Part shown: positions 20,830-28,933 of the stretch, one piece after another
Numbering within the stretch: position 1 is the stretch's first letter
Layout of the letters: the number at the start of each line of letters is the position of its first letter
From: Nitrosomonas marina
Lineage (GTDB): Bacteria > Pseudomonadota > Gammaproteobacteria > Burkholderiales > Nitrosomonadaceae
Length of the DNA: 64,000 bases
Assembly (NCBI RefSeq): GCF_900110145.1
Contig: NZ_FOCP01000003.1
Location: 124,001-188,000 of the forward strand
Direction: 5' to 3'
Translations under genes and position numbers: made by a program
The notes under the pieces: generated by a model
The model's database searches: none
What the model saw: the letters and a program-made list of their open reading frames with translations, nothing else
Told to the model about the DNA's origin: nothing

Positions 20830-22335
20830 GTGAGCGAAACCAATATAAAGCCGATCGTTCTCGTCATTGTCATTGGTACGATTCTGGGCACCCTAATTCT
20901 AAATCTGGAAAAATCAGATTTAGCAGAAATCGACGACCATCATGCTTTTTCCAACTCCGCTAGTGAAGATTTCGCCCATAAAGAACAAATTGGCCCCAGA
21001 GGCGGCAAGATTTTCACTACTGACAATTTCAGCGTGGAAGTAACTATTTTCGAGAAAGGTGTAGATCCGCAATTTCGTCTATATCTTTACGAAAACGATC
21101 AGCCAATTCCGCCTGACCAGGCAAATGTTGGAATTACCTTATCCAGACTGGGCCGATCTGCTCAACTTTTTTCGTTTAGGCCTGTTGGCGATTATTTACT
21201 GGGCGATCAGGTTGTCGACGAACCACACTCATTTGATATTGCGATAACTGCCGAGCGGCATGGCAAAGAATTTAATTGGGGATACAGTCAAGCGGAAGCA
21301 CGTATCGAAATGACTACGGACACATTATCCAGTACAGGCATCCGTATTGAAACCGCCGGACCCGCAACTATCCGTCCAAATCTACAGCTACCTGGCATCA
21401 TCGCATTTAATCATCACAACATCGTACGTGTCGTTCCCCGAGCGCCGGGAATAGTGCTGGAAGTACCGCGCCATCTCGGCGAACAAATCGGCGAGGGAAC
21501 TGTTCTTGCGGTTGTTGAGAGTCAATTACTCGCCGATTTGCGCAGTCAGTATCTGGCCGCACAAAAAAGAATTACTTTAGCCAACATCAATTTCGAGCGT
21601 GAAAAACAGTTATGGGAAGAAAAAATAACAGCAAAACAGGAGTATCTGACAACACAGCAATTAAAAGCAGAAGCTGAAATCGCCCTGGAACTCGCCGAGG
21701 CAAAACTACATGCCATCGGCGACAGGCCCGAAGCAGTCAGCACCTTGAAAAAACTGACACGATACGAAATTCGATCACCTATATCAGGTTTGATCACGAC
21801 CAAATCCGTCGCGCGCGGTCAGGTTATCAAAGAAGATACTGAAATTTTTACAGTGGTCGACACCTCCACAATGTACGCGGATTTGACAGTATACCCCAAA
21901 GATCTGGGCGCTATTCGACTCGGACAAAAAGCGGTTATCAAGTCAACAGCCACAAACATAACAGGAACCGGTGAAATTACGTACATCAGCGCGATGCTGA
22001 ATACTCAAACACGTACTGCAATGGCACGCATCATTCTTGACAATACTGCAGGCCTCTGGCGCGATGGCATGTTTGTTAACGGAAACATCAGTACCGAAGA
22101 AATCGAGGTGCCAGTTGCCGTCTATATGGATGGTTTACAGACACTATTCGACTGGACTGTCGTTTTTGGTCGCTATGGTGACTATTTTGAAGCGCGTCCA
22201 CTCGAACTCGGCATAAACGATGGTGAAAAAGTTGAGGTACTAAGTGGACTCCATGCTGGAGAACAGTATGCCGCAGGCAATAGTTTTGCTGTCAAGGCGG
22301 AGCTAGGCAAATCAGGTGCAGAGCATGATCATTGA
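20830..22335 (+). CDS. czcB: CzcB-type RND periplasmic adaptor
   Basis: Membrane-fusion protein linking the inner-membrane pump to the outer-membrane channel. The 501-residue protein starts with GTG, six bases after AAGGAG. It has an N-terminal membrane anchor (about 7-25), then a domain of about 120 residues (GPRGGKIF...VEVTIFEKGV) typical of metal-type CzcB adaptors. The barrel-sandwich/lipoyl (about 200-235 and 315-345) and coiled-coil regions follow, and it ends with His and Asp residues (AEHDH) that could bind metal. Multidrug adaptors lack the long N-terminal domain, so a metal substrate is favoured. Confidence 0.9.
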   Translation: MSETNIKPIVLVIVIGTILGTLILNLEKSDLAEIDDHHAFSNSASEDFAHKEQIGPRGGKIFTTDNFSVEVTIFEKGVDPQFRLYLYENDQPIPPDQANVGITLSRLGRSAQLFSFRPVGDYLLGDQVVDEPHSFDIAITAERHGKEFNWGYSQAEARIEMTTDTLSSTGIRIETAGPATIRPNLQLPGIIAFNHHNIVRVVPRAPGIVLEVPRHLGEQIGEGTVLAVVESQLLADLRSQYLAAQKRITLANINFEREKQLWEEKITAKQEYLTTQQLKAEAEIALELAEAKLHAIGDRPEAVSTLKKLTRYEIRSPISGLITTKSVARGQVIKEDTEIFTVVDTSTMYADLTVYPKDLGAIRLGQKAVIKSTATNITGTGEITYISAMLNTQTRTAMARIILDNTAGLWRDGMFVNGNISTEEIEVPVAVYMDGLQTLFDWTVVFGRYGDYFEARPLELGINDGEKVEVLSGLHAGEQYAAGNSFAVKAELGKSGAEHDH

Positions 22336-22402
22336 TTCGGGCATCATCACATTTTAGCTGGCAGCATTCGCGATCTATCATTACCAAGCAAAGGATCACA
22401 TC

Positions 22403-25400
22403 TTGTTCGAACGGATATTACAGATATCAATAAATTATCGCGGCCTAGTCATGGTAGCGGTTTTTGCCTTGATCTTACTGGGAGTTTACAGCTATCAAAA
22501 AGTACCTATTGATGCCGTACCGGACATTACCAATGTCCAAGTACAGATCAATACGGAAGCACCCGGTTATTCACCTTTGGAAGCCGAGCAAAGGATCACT
22601 TTTCCAATCGAGACTATCATGATGGGGCTTCCCGATCTCGACTATACGCGTTCAATTTCCCGTTATGGGCTCTCGCAAGTCACGGTAGTTTTCAAAGACG
22701 GAACCGATATTTATTTTGCACGCCAGCTGGTCAGCCAGCGTATACAGGAAGTCAGGAACAGGCTGCCGGTTGGAATCGAGCCTCGCATGGGACCGATCTC
22801 AACCGGCCTGGGTGAGATATTCATGTGGACTGTTGATGCACAAAAAGGTGCAAAAAAACCAGATGGCACCGACTACACTGCAACTGATCTTCGGGAAATC
22901 CAGGACTGGATAATTCGACCTCAGCTACTTACCGTCAAAGGTGTCACGGAAGTTAATTCTGTCGGCGGATACGTCAAGCAGTTTCACGTAACCCCCTACC
23001 CGGAGAAGCTTATTTCCAGGGGCCTGACTCTTAAGGATGTTGTGTCCGCTCTGGCAAAAAACAATTTGAATATCGGCGCCGGTTACATTGAGAAAAGCGG
23101 CGAACAATATTTGGTCAGGGTACCCGGACAAGTCACCAACCTTGCCGAGATCGGCGAAATTATTCTCGATAACCGGCAGGGCATTCCAATCCGTATCAAG
23201 GATGTGGCAGATGTCATTCTCGGCAAAGAGCTGCGTAACGGCGCCGCCACCCAGAACGGCAAAGAGGTTGTGCTCGGGACTGTCCATATGTTAATCGGCG
23301 AAAACAGCCAGATAGTGTCTGAAGCGGCTGCACAGAAATTGCTGGAAATCAACCGCAACCTGCCAGAAGGTATTGTGGCGACACCTGTATACAATCGCAC
23401 CACACTGGTTGACAAAACCATTCAGACTGTCGCATCCAATCTAACAGAAGGCGCTATTCTCGTTATTGTTGTACTGTTTTTATTTCTCGGCAACCTGCGC
23501 GCTGCACTGATAGCCGCGCTGGTGATTCCGTTATCCATGCTCTTCACATTAACCGGCATGGCTGCAAATAACGTCAGCGCCAACCTGATGAGCCTTGGCG
23601 CGCTGGACTTTGGCATCATAGTCGACGGCGCTATCGTTATTATTGAAAACTGCATCAGGCATCTGGCGCAAGAACAGGCGAGACTAAAACGACTTCTGAC
23701 ACTTCCCGAGCGCCTGGCAATTGTTTTTTCGGCCAGCAAAGAAACACGGCGCGCACTGCTGTTCGGTCAAACCATTATCCTGATCGTCTATATTCCTATC
23801 TTTGCCTTGTCAGGGGTAGAAGGAAAAATGTTTCACCCAATGGCCTACACTGTCGTAGCCGCCCTGCTCGGCGCAATCATTCTATCCATTACCTTTGTAC
23901 CCGCAGCAGTTGCCCTGTTTCTGACTGGCGACATACAAGATACGGAAAACAAGACCGTAAAAGGTTTTAAACAGATTTATCTACCAATGCTGCTGTGGGC
24001 ATTGCGCAACAAAGCGCTGACCATAACACTTGCAGTAACGGTTATGATTCTTTCCGCATTACTCGCTACCCGGCTTGGCAGCGAGTTCGTGCCCAGCCTG
24101 AATGAAGGTGATATTGCATTGCACGCTATCCGCATTCCTGGAACCAGTCTGTCAACCGCGATCGAAATGCAGAATGAACTGGAGAAGAAAATCAAATCGT
24201 TCGCCGAAGTTGAAAGGGTTTTTTCAAAAATTGGCACACCAGAAATCGCAACCGATCCTATGCCACCCAGCGTGGCTGACATTTTCATTATTCTGAAAGA
24301 CCAGAGCCAGTGGGAAGGCCCATACAAAACCAAAGACGCGCTTATTGCCGCCATGGAAAAAGCAGTATTCGATGTGCCCGGTAACAATTATGAATTCACG
24401 CAACCGATACAAATGCGGTTTAATGAACTGATTTCAGGCGTTCGCGCCGACGTCGCAGTAAAGATATTTGGTGACGACATGGATATCTTGCATGACGTTG
24501 GCGATAAAATTCTGGCGACCATAGAAACCATTCCGGGGGCTGCTGATGCAAAAATAGAACAGCTAACCGGTCTGCCCATGCTCTCTATTCATATGGATCG
24601 CGCAAAAATGGCACGTTATGGACTAAATGTATCGGATGTTCAGAATATTGTCACTATCGCCATTGGCGGCATGCCTACCGGCCTTATTTACGAGGGCGAC
24701 AGGCGTTTCAATCTCCTGGTACGTTTGCCCGAAGAGTTACGCGAGGATATAGAAGCGCTCAAACGGTTACCCATCGAACTGCCCAGTGCAACATTAAACC
24801 TGCAACCAGATGCGTTGCCCTCACCAGCCTATCTGACACTTGATGACGTTGTAGATTTCGAAATCATAGCAGGTCCGAACCAGATCAGCCGTGAAAATGG
24901 CAAGCGCAGGGTGGTTGTCAGCGCAAATGTCCGCGGCACCGATCTCGGCACTTTTGTACACGCGGCACAGGCACGAATCACAGAAGAAATAAAAATTCCA
25001 CCTGGATACTGGGTTGTCTGGGGCGGTCAATACGAACAACTGGTTTCAGCAACGGAACGTTTAATCATCATTGTACCCATTGCACTCGGCCTTATTTTTA
25101 TTCTACTTTATTTGATGTTTGGAAACCTGCGTGACGGGCTGCTGGTCTTCACTGGCGTACCGTTTGCATTTACAGGCGGCATCTTGGCGCTATGGCTGCG
25201 CGACATTCCATTCTCGATATCTGCGGCTGTTGGTTTTATTGCTTTATCAGGTATCGCTGTATTGAATGGGTTGGTACTGTTAACATTTATTCGCAACTTA
25301 AGAGAAAAAGGTTATACACTGGACGATGCAATTAAAACGGGCGCATTGACACGCCTGCGGCCGGTATTGATGACAGACCTGACCGATGCTATCGGATTTC

Positions 25401-25585
25401 TACCGATGGCACTGGCCATCAGTATTGGCGCAGAAGTACAGCGACCGTTAGCTACTGTCGTCATTGGCGGAACGTTTACATCAACAACGCTAACCATGCT
25501 GGTACTACCAGTATTGTACTATATAGTTTACAATAAAAGCTCGCAACCAACAGAAAATATCGGCAAAAAAGTGAACATGGGTTGA
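22403..25585 (+). CDS. czcA: CzcA-type heavy-metal RND proton antiporter
   Basis: Twelve-helix inner-membrane pump of the HME-RND family. The frame begins with TTG, seven bases after AAAGGA, and is 1060 residues long, the usual size. The fourth membrane helix reads LDFGIIVDGAIVIIEN, placing Asp402, Asp408 and Glu415 at the same numbers as the essential proton-relay residues of Cupriavidus CzcA. The DFG..VDGA pattern is that of the Zn/Co/Cd/Ni branch rather than the Cu/Ag (CusA) branch. A metal cation is therefore likely, but the exact ion cannot be read from sequence. A 10-bp inverted repeat spans its stop codon. Confidence 0.95.
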   Translation: MFERILQISINYRGLVMVAVFALILLGVYSYQKVPIDAVPDITNVQVQINTEAPGYSPLEAEQRITFPIETIMMGLPDLDYTRSISRYGLSQVTVVFKDGTDIYFARQLVSQRIQEVRNRLPVGIEPRMGPISTGLGEIFMWTVDAQKGAKKPDGTDYTATDLREIQDWIIRPQLLTVKGVTEVNSVGGYVKQFHVTPYPEKLISRGLTLKDVVSALAKNNLNIGAGYIEKSGEQYLVRVPGQVTNLAEIGEIILDNRQGIPIRIKDVADVILGKELRNGAATQNGKEVVLGTVHMLIGENSQIVSEAAAQKLLEINRNLPEGIVATPVYNRTTLVDKTIQTVASNLTEGAILVIVVLFLFLGNLRAALIAALVIPLSMLFTLTGMAANNVSANLMSLGALDFGIIVDGAIVIIENCIRHLAQEQARLKRLLTLPERLAIVFSASKETRRALLFGQTIILIVYIPIFALSGVEGKMFHPMAYTVVAALLGAIILSITFVPAAVALFLTGDIQDTENKTVKGFKQIYLPMLLWALRNKALTITLAVTVMILSALLATRLGSEFVPSLNEGDIALHAIRIPGTSLSTAIEMQNELEKKIKSFAEVERVFSKIGTPEIATDPMPPSVADIFIILKDQSQWEGPYKTKDALIAAMEKAVFDVPGNNYEFTQPIQMRFNELISGVRADVAVKIFGDDMDILHDVGDKILATIETIPGAADAKIEQLTGLPMLSIHMDRAKMARYGLNVSDVQNIVTIAIGGMPTGLIYEGDRRFNLLVRLPEELREDIEALKRLPIELPSATLNLQPDALPSPAYLTLDDVVDFEIIAGPNQISRENGKRRVVVSANVRGTDLGTFVHAAQARITEEIKIPPGYWVVWGGQYEQLVSATERLIIIVPIALGLIFILLYLMFGNLRDGLLVFTGVPFAFTGGILALWLRDIPFSISAAVGFIALSGIAVLNGLVLLTFIRNLREKGYTLDDAIKTGALTRLRPVLMTDLTDAIGFLPMALAISIGAEVQRPLATVVIGGTFTSTTLTMLVLPVLYYIVYNKSSQPTENIGKKVNMG

Positions 25586-25623
25586 TAAAGAATGTCGAAA
25601 AATTTGACACCTTTTTATCAACC
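25580..25623. repeat. Hairpin over the czcA stop codon
   Basis: GGTTGATAAA (25580-25589) and its exact reverse complement (25614-25623) enclose a 24-base loop that contains a second short palindrome. There is no T run after it, so it is more likely an mRNA 3'-end stabiliser or weak terminator than a standard rho-independent terminator. Confidence 0.45.
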
Positions 25624-25692
25624 GCTCAAGCAGAGATAACGATCAATCAGCAACTTGTTGTATTTTTGAATTAATTTATTTATCAATTAAAC

Positions 25693-25707
25693 TGGCCCGA
25701 TACTTGC
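25693..25707 (+). promoter_or_regulatory. Sigma-54 (-24/-12) type promoter
   Basis: CTGGCCCG-ATAC-TTGCT matches the sigma-54 consensus YTGGCACG-N4-TTGCW with one mismatch, and the GG (25694-25695) and GC (25706-25707) elements have the required 12-base register. Transcription would start near 25719, about 50 bases before the twin-arginine protein gene. Sigma-54 control through PrsK/PrsR is known for exosortase-A-linked protein genes in related bacteria. Confidence 0.6.
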
Positions 25708-25771
25708 TTATTTATTGATAAGACTATATTGTATCCATTGTTGATGAATATACCTATGAGATTTATCAAGC

Positions 25772-26251
25772 ATGACTGAAGAACGATCACACTTACAAAC
25801 TGACACTGCGCAGCAGCCACTTAAAGCGTCCATGAATGACACGCACAAGCGTAATAGAAGGAAATTATTAAAAGGGACAGTGGCGGTTCCGGTTGTTATG
25901 ACGCTATATAGCGGCGCGGCTTTAGCCCGTACCAGTAATATTACGGGAGAAGCGGATTCTATCGAAAATGCCGTTTTCAAAGACACAATCAATGGCCCTC
26001 AATTACTGTGTGTTTTTCCCGACCCAATGCAAACACAAATTCCTGGCGGCCCTTATGATCTCGGTCAGTTTCCTCAGGCGACACTTATTCAAGAGCCTAA
26101 GATTGATCTCACCGCAAGCGCTGAAACAGTTTTAACCAGCAAAATGCAGCAATTGGAGGAATGCCATGCCCGCGGAGGAATCATGATTTCAGCTGTTGCA
26201 TATACTTCGATCATGAGTAAAACGGGTATCAACATCAATCCGACCTGGTAG
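25772..26251 (+). CDS. Small twin-arginine leader protein, unknown
   Basis: A 159-residue protein with a Tat-like leader: KRNRRKLLKG near residues 26-35, then a hydrophobic core (VAVPVVMTLYSGAALA) ending in an Ala-x-Ala type site near residue 51. The remaining roughly 105 residues are hydrophilic, rich in Pro, Thr and Gln, with two Cys (in QLLCVF and EECHARGG), and end GININPTW. I do not recognise the mature domain. A Met at residue 21 (25832) is an equally plausible start; neither has a strong ribosome site. It follows a sigma-54-like promoter and precedes the PqqD/kinase/nucleotidyltransferase trio, so it could be their substrate (inference). A hairpin separates it from the trio. Confidence 0.7.
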   Translation: MTEERSHLQTDTAQQPLKASMNDTHKRNRRKLLKGTVAVPVVMTLYSGAALARTSNITGEADSIENAVFKDTINGPQLLCVFPDPMQTQIPGGPYDLGQFPQATLIQEPKIDLTASAETVLTSKMQQLEECHARGGIMISAVAYTSIMSKTGININPTW

Positions 26252-26349
26252 CAGGCAAAACCTGTTTACACATTCTGCCAATTTGGACTTACTTGAATAT
26301 ACGGCGATATAGTCGACTATAAGGTAGGCAAGTCTTCAGAAAACGCATC

Positions 26350-26384
26350 ATGACCGTATCTTACAGGATTGTAGATACGGTCAT
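26350..26384 (+). terminator. Hairpin after the leader protein gene
   Basis: A perfect 12-bp stem (26350-26361 with 26373-26384) around an 11-base loop, followed by an AT-rich stretch with a short T run. It probably ends or attenuates the transcript of the twin-arginine protein gene before the PqqD-like gene, allowing the two parts to be expressed at different levels. Confidence 0.6.
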
Positions 26385-26519
26385 TTAATTGATTAATTAT
26401 TTTTGTCTGCAACATTCTGCTTCCACAAGCACCTAAGCCGTTTTAACAATTGACGGTATATTGTTCCTTTGATTCAGTCTAATGATAAACTCCAGTTTTT
26501 AGATTGATTCTGCACAAGC

Positions 26520-26831
26520 ATGCACTGGCGAACAAATCATTTCGAAACATTGCTGATCGAAAACTGGAACGAAGAGTATACTGTTTTCCAGCCAGATTCC
26601 GGAAAAACTCACTTTTTAAATCAAATGAGTATGGAAATGCTCATTTACCTTGATCAAAAACCGGCCACACTGGAAGAAATCAGCGCTTATATGGCAGCGC
26701 AGTTTCAGCAACAACCAGATCATAGCTTTCAGCGAAATATAGAAAAGGTGCTTTATCATTTTGACACATTGGGACTAGTCAAAAAATCATTTGTGAGTTC
26801 TTGGCATGGTAGTCAACCAGATTCCATTTGA
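26520..26831 (+). CDS. PqqD-like protein of an HPr-rel-A type system
   Basis: A 103-residue protein with PqqD-like organisation: a winged-helix-like fold containing the stretch VFQPDSGKTHFLNQMSMEML and a helical end with TLEEISAYM. PqqD-like domains bind the leader of a peptide substrate and present it to a modifying enzyme. It overlaps the kinase gene by 26 bases and the kinase overlaps the nucleotidyltransferase, so the three form one translational unit. Together they match what is catalogued as the HPr-rel-A system, whose chemistry is not established as far as I know. The start lacks a strong ribosome site. Confidence 0.75.
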   Translation: MHWRTNHFETLLIENWNEEYTVFQPDSGKTHFLNQMSMEMLIYLDQKPATLEEISAYMAAQFQQQPDHSFQRNIEKVLYHFDTLGLVKKSFVSSWHGSQPDSI

Positions 26832-27714
26832 AGAATTCCGCATGCTAATACGCAGACAAGGACTGAGAGTTGCAATTGGCCCTTTTAATGTATGCATCCA
26901 TACGTCATACAAGCCACTGATTGAACAGCTTTATCTACTCTACAGTCATTACCGGATAGTTCAAGATGAAATCGCCGAATTTCATGTACGCATCGTGACA
27001 GAACGTTCCCTCAGGAATCCATTCAAACGCAATGTTCGTTTTCTGCTGGATGGCCAGTCTCCTTTTGAAAGTTTCCCTCAGGAACAAGCACTTGCAGCAC
27101 TGGAATGGGGCATTAATCTGGCCATAGCAGTCCGGGTCAATCACTTGCTGCTACTACATTCTGCTGTAGTTGAAAAAAACGGTCACGTAATTTTATTTCC
27201 TGCCTGGCCTGGAAGCGGCAAAACAACTTTATGTACAGTTCTGTCTTATCACGGATTTCGTCTGTTCTCTGACGAATTTGGACTCATGGACACTCAGCGG
27301 CAACTTTTTCTTCCGATTCCACGTTTAATGCCGCTTAAAAACGAATCTATAGCCGTCATCCGCAATTACCTGCCCGATATAGTTATGGGCCGGCCCATAC
27401 CCAACACGCAAAAAGGAACCGTTGCGCATGTCCGACCACCAGAAAAAAGTATTTTACTGTCGAAACATACCTGTAAAGCCAGGTGGATAATTTTTCCCAA
27501 ATGGATAGCTGATACATCGGTTAAAATTGAAGCAATTTCCGATGCCGAAGCGTTTATGATGCTGGCAAGCAATGCGTTCAATTATGAAGCACTAGGTGCG
27601 GCTGGGTTTGGCGCAGTTGCCAATCTGATTCGCAGTTGCGATTGTTTTAAACTGGTATATTCTGATTTTGACAGCGTCATGGAAGTTTTGCATCAACTGA
27701 CCAATGAAACTTGA
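26806..27714 (+). CDS. HprK-related kinase A
   Basis: A 302-residue protein related to the C-terminal kinase domain of HPr kinase/phosphorylase. The Walker A loop is at about 134-141 (WPGSGKTT), an HSA motif at 118-120 precedes it, and SDEFGLMD near 155-162 is the likely metal-binding segment. The PTS partner HPr and other PTS genes are absent nearby, so the target is probably not HPr. Comparable HprK-like kinases in some lasso-peptide clusters phosphorylate a peptide, which is the basis for proposing a peptide or protein substrate here. A Met at residue 13 is an alternative start. Confidence 0.8.
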   Translation: MVVNQIPFEEFRMLIRRQGLRVAIGPFNVCIHTSYKPLIEQLYLLYSHYRIVQDEIAEFHVRIVTERSLRNPFKRNVRFLLDGQSPFESFPQEQALAALEWGINLAIAVRVNHLLLLHSAVVEKNGHVILFPAWPGSGKTTLCTVLSYHGFRLFSDEFGLMDTQRQLFLPIPRLMPLKNESIAVIRNYLPDIVMGRPIPNTQKGTVAHVRPPEKSILLSKHTCKARWIIFPKWIADTSVKIEAISDAEAFMMLASNAFNYEALGAAGFGAVANLIRSCDCFKLVYSDFDSVMEVLHQLTNET

Positions 27715-28810
27715 TCTTCCCCTGCATTGTCAGATTTTACTCAACGGGTTAACCGACCCGGCCTGTCTCAGACGCTATTGTGACTCGGATTGGGAACTGC
27801 TGGTTCGGATGGCAAGGCGTGTAAAGCTACTCGGACGATTGGGATTACTTGTAAAGGAATATGGTATCTGGGATCAGGTTCCACCAAGAATAACTACTCA
27901 AATGGCATCGGCACTTGTTCAGGTTGAAAAACTTCAACAGCTTAACCGATGGGAATTAAACAGAGTTCTTTGGGCTTTAAATGACTTAGACACTTCGATT
28001 ATCGCGCTAAAGGGTGTCGCATACACTTTAGCAGAAATACCATACGCATCGGGACGTTTATCCATCGATCTCGATTTACTGGTCCCCCAATCGGATCTGG
28101 CTGACATTGAGTCATTACTTATGGTCAAAGGCTGGAAGCACCGCCCGCTTTCAGCCTACGATGAGCACTATTACCGCGTTTGGAGCCATGAGATTCCGCC
28201 GCTGGTACATGCCGAACGAGAAACTGAGGTCGATATTCACCATACACTGATACCCCTGACCAGTCGGCTAAAAATCAACCCAGAATTGCTGTTCGACACT
28301 GCCATTCCAGTTAATAACTCAACAATCAGACTGTTGAATCCGGTTGACATGGTCATTCATTGCGCAATAAATCTGTTTCAGAATAATGAATTAGCTAATG
28401 ATCTCAGGGATTTGCTAGACTTGCATGATTTAATGGTTTTTTTCAGTGCACGGACGATTGATTTCTGGACACAGCTAATTGATCGCTCCAACCAGCTAAA
28501 ATTAAGCAGGGCTGTGTTTTATAGTCTGCATTTCAGTCAACTGATATTCAAAACACCTGTACCAAAAAAAGTCCCTGTTCGTCTTCATGCGAGACCCGGA
28601 AGGCTGAAACTGTGGATAATGAACCGGCTGGTGCCATTAGCATTATTTCCGCAACACCCGGACAAACCGATGCTGTCCGCATCACTTGCACGACTGCTAA
28701 TGTACCTGCGCAGCCATTTGATTCGTATGCCGCTGTATATTTTAGTGCCACATCTGGCCTACAAATCAGTTCGCATGATACGATTTAAAAGCAGAAAAAG
28801 TCGTTCTTAG
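27704..28810 (+). CDS. Nucleotidyltransferase-fold protein of the HPr-rel-A type system
   Basis: A 368-residue protein of the NTP_transf_5 kind. The core motif is LKG near 102-104 followed by GRLSIDLDLLV, where Asp122 and Asp124 are the probable metal ligands; a third acidic site lies in EVDIHHTL around residue 186. The substrate is unknown. It overlaps the kinase gene by 11 bases and ends the module. In paeninodin-type lasso-peptide clusters, a related nucleotidyltransferase also accompanies an HprK-like kinase, so the pairing is meaningful. The next gene is convergent. Confidence 0.8.
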   Translation: MKLDLPLHCQILLNGLTDPACLRRYCDSDWELLVRMARRVKLLGRLGLLVKEYGIWDQVPPRITTQMASALVQVEKLQQLNRWELNRVLWALNDLDTSIIALKGVAYTLAEIPYASGRLSIDLDLLVPQSDLADIESLLMVKGWKHRPLSAYDEHYYRVWSHEIPPLVHAERETEVDIHHTLIPLTSRLKINPELLFDTAIPVNNSTIRLLNPVDMVIHCAINLFQNNELANDLRDLLDLHDLMVFFSARTIDFWTQLIDRSNQLKLSRAVFYSLHFSQLIFKTPVPKKVPVRLHARPGRLKLWIMNRLVPLALFPQHPDKPMLSASLARLLMYLRSHLIRMPLYILVPHLAYKSVRMIRFKSRKSRS

Positions 28811-28933
28811 CCCAGATAATCCGAGACTTTGTCGTACATCAAATAGTGAGCATAACTCTAGGTTGATGCAAATTAGTTTGACGAAATATTATGAGGATGC
28901 TGTTCAGCAAGCAGAAAAAAGATGAAGTATCTC

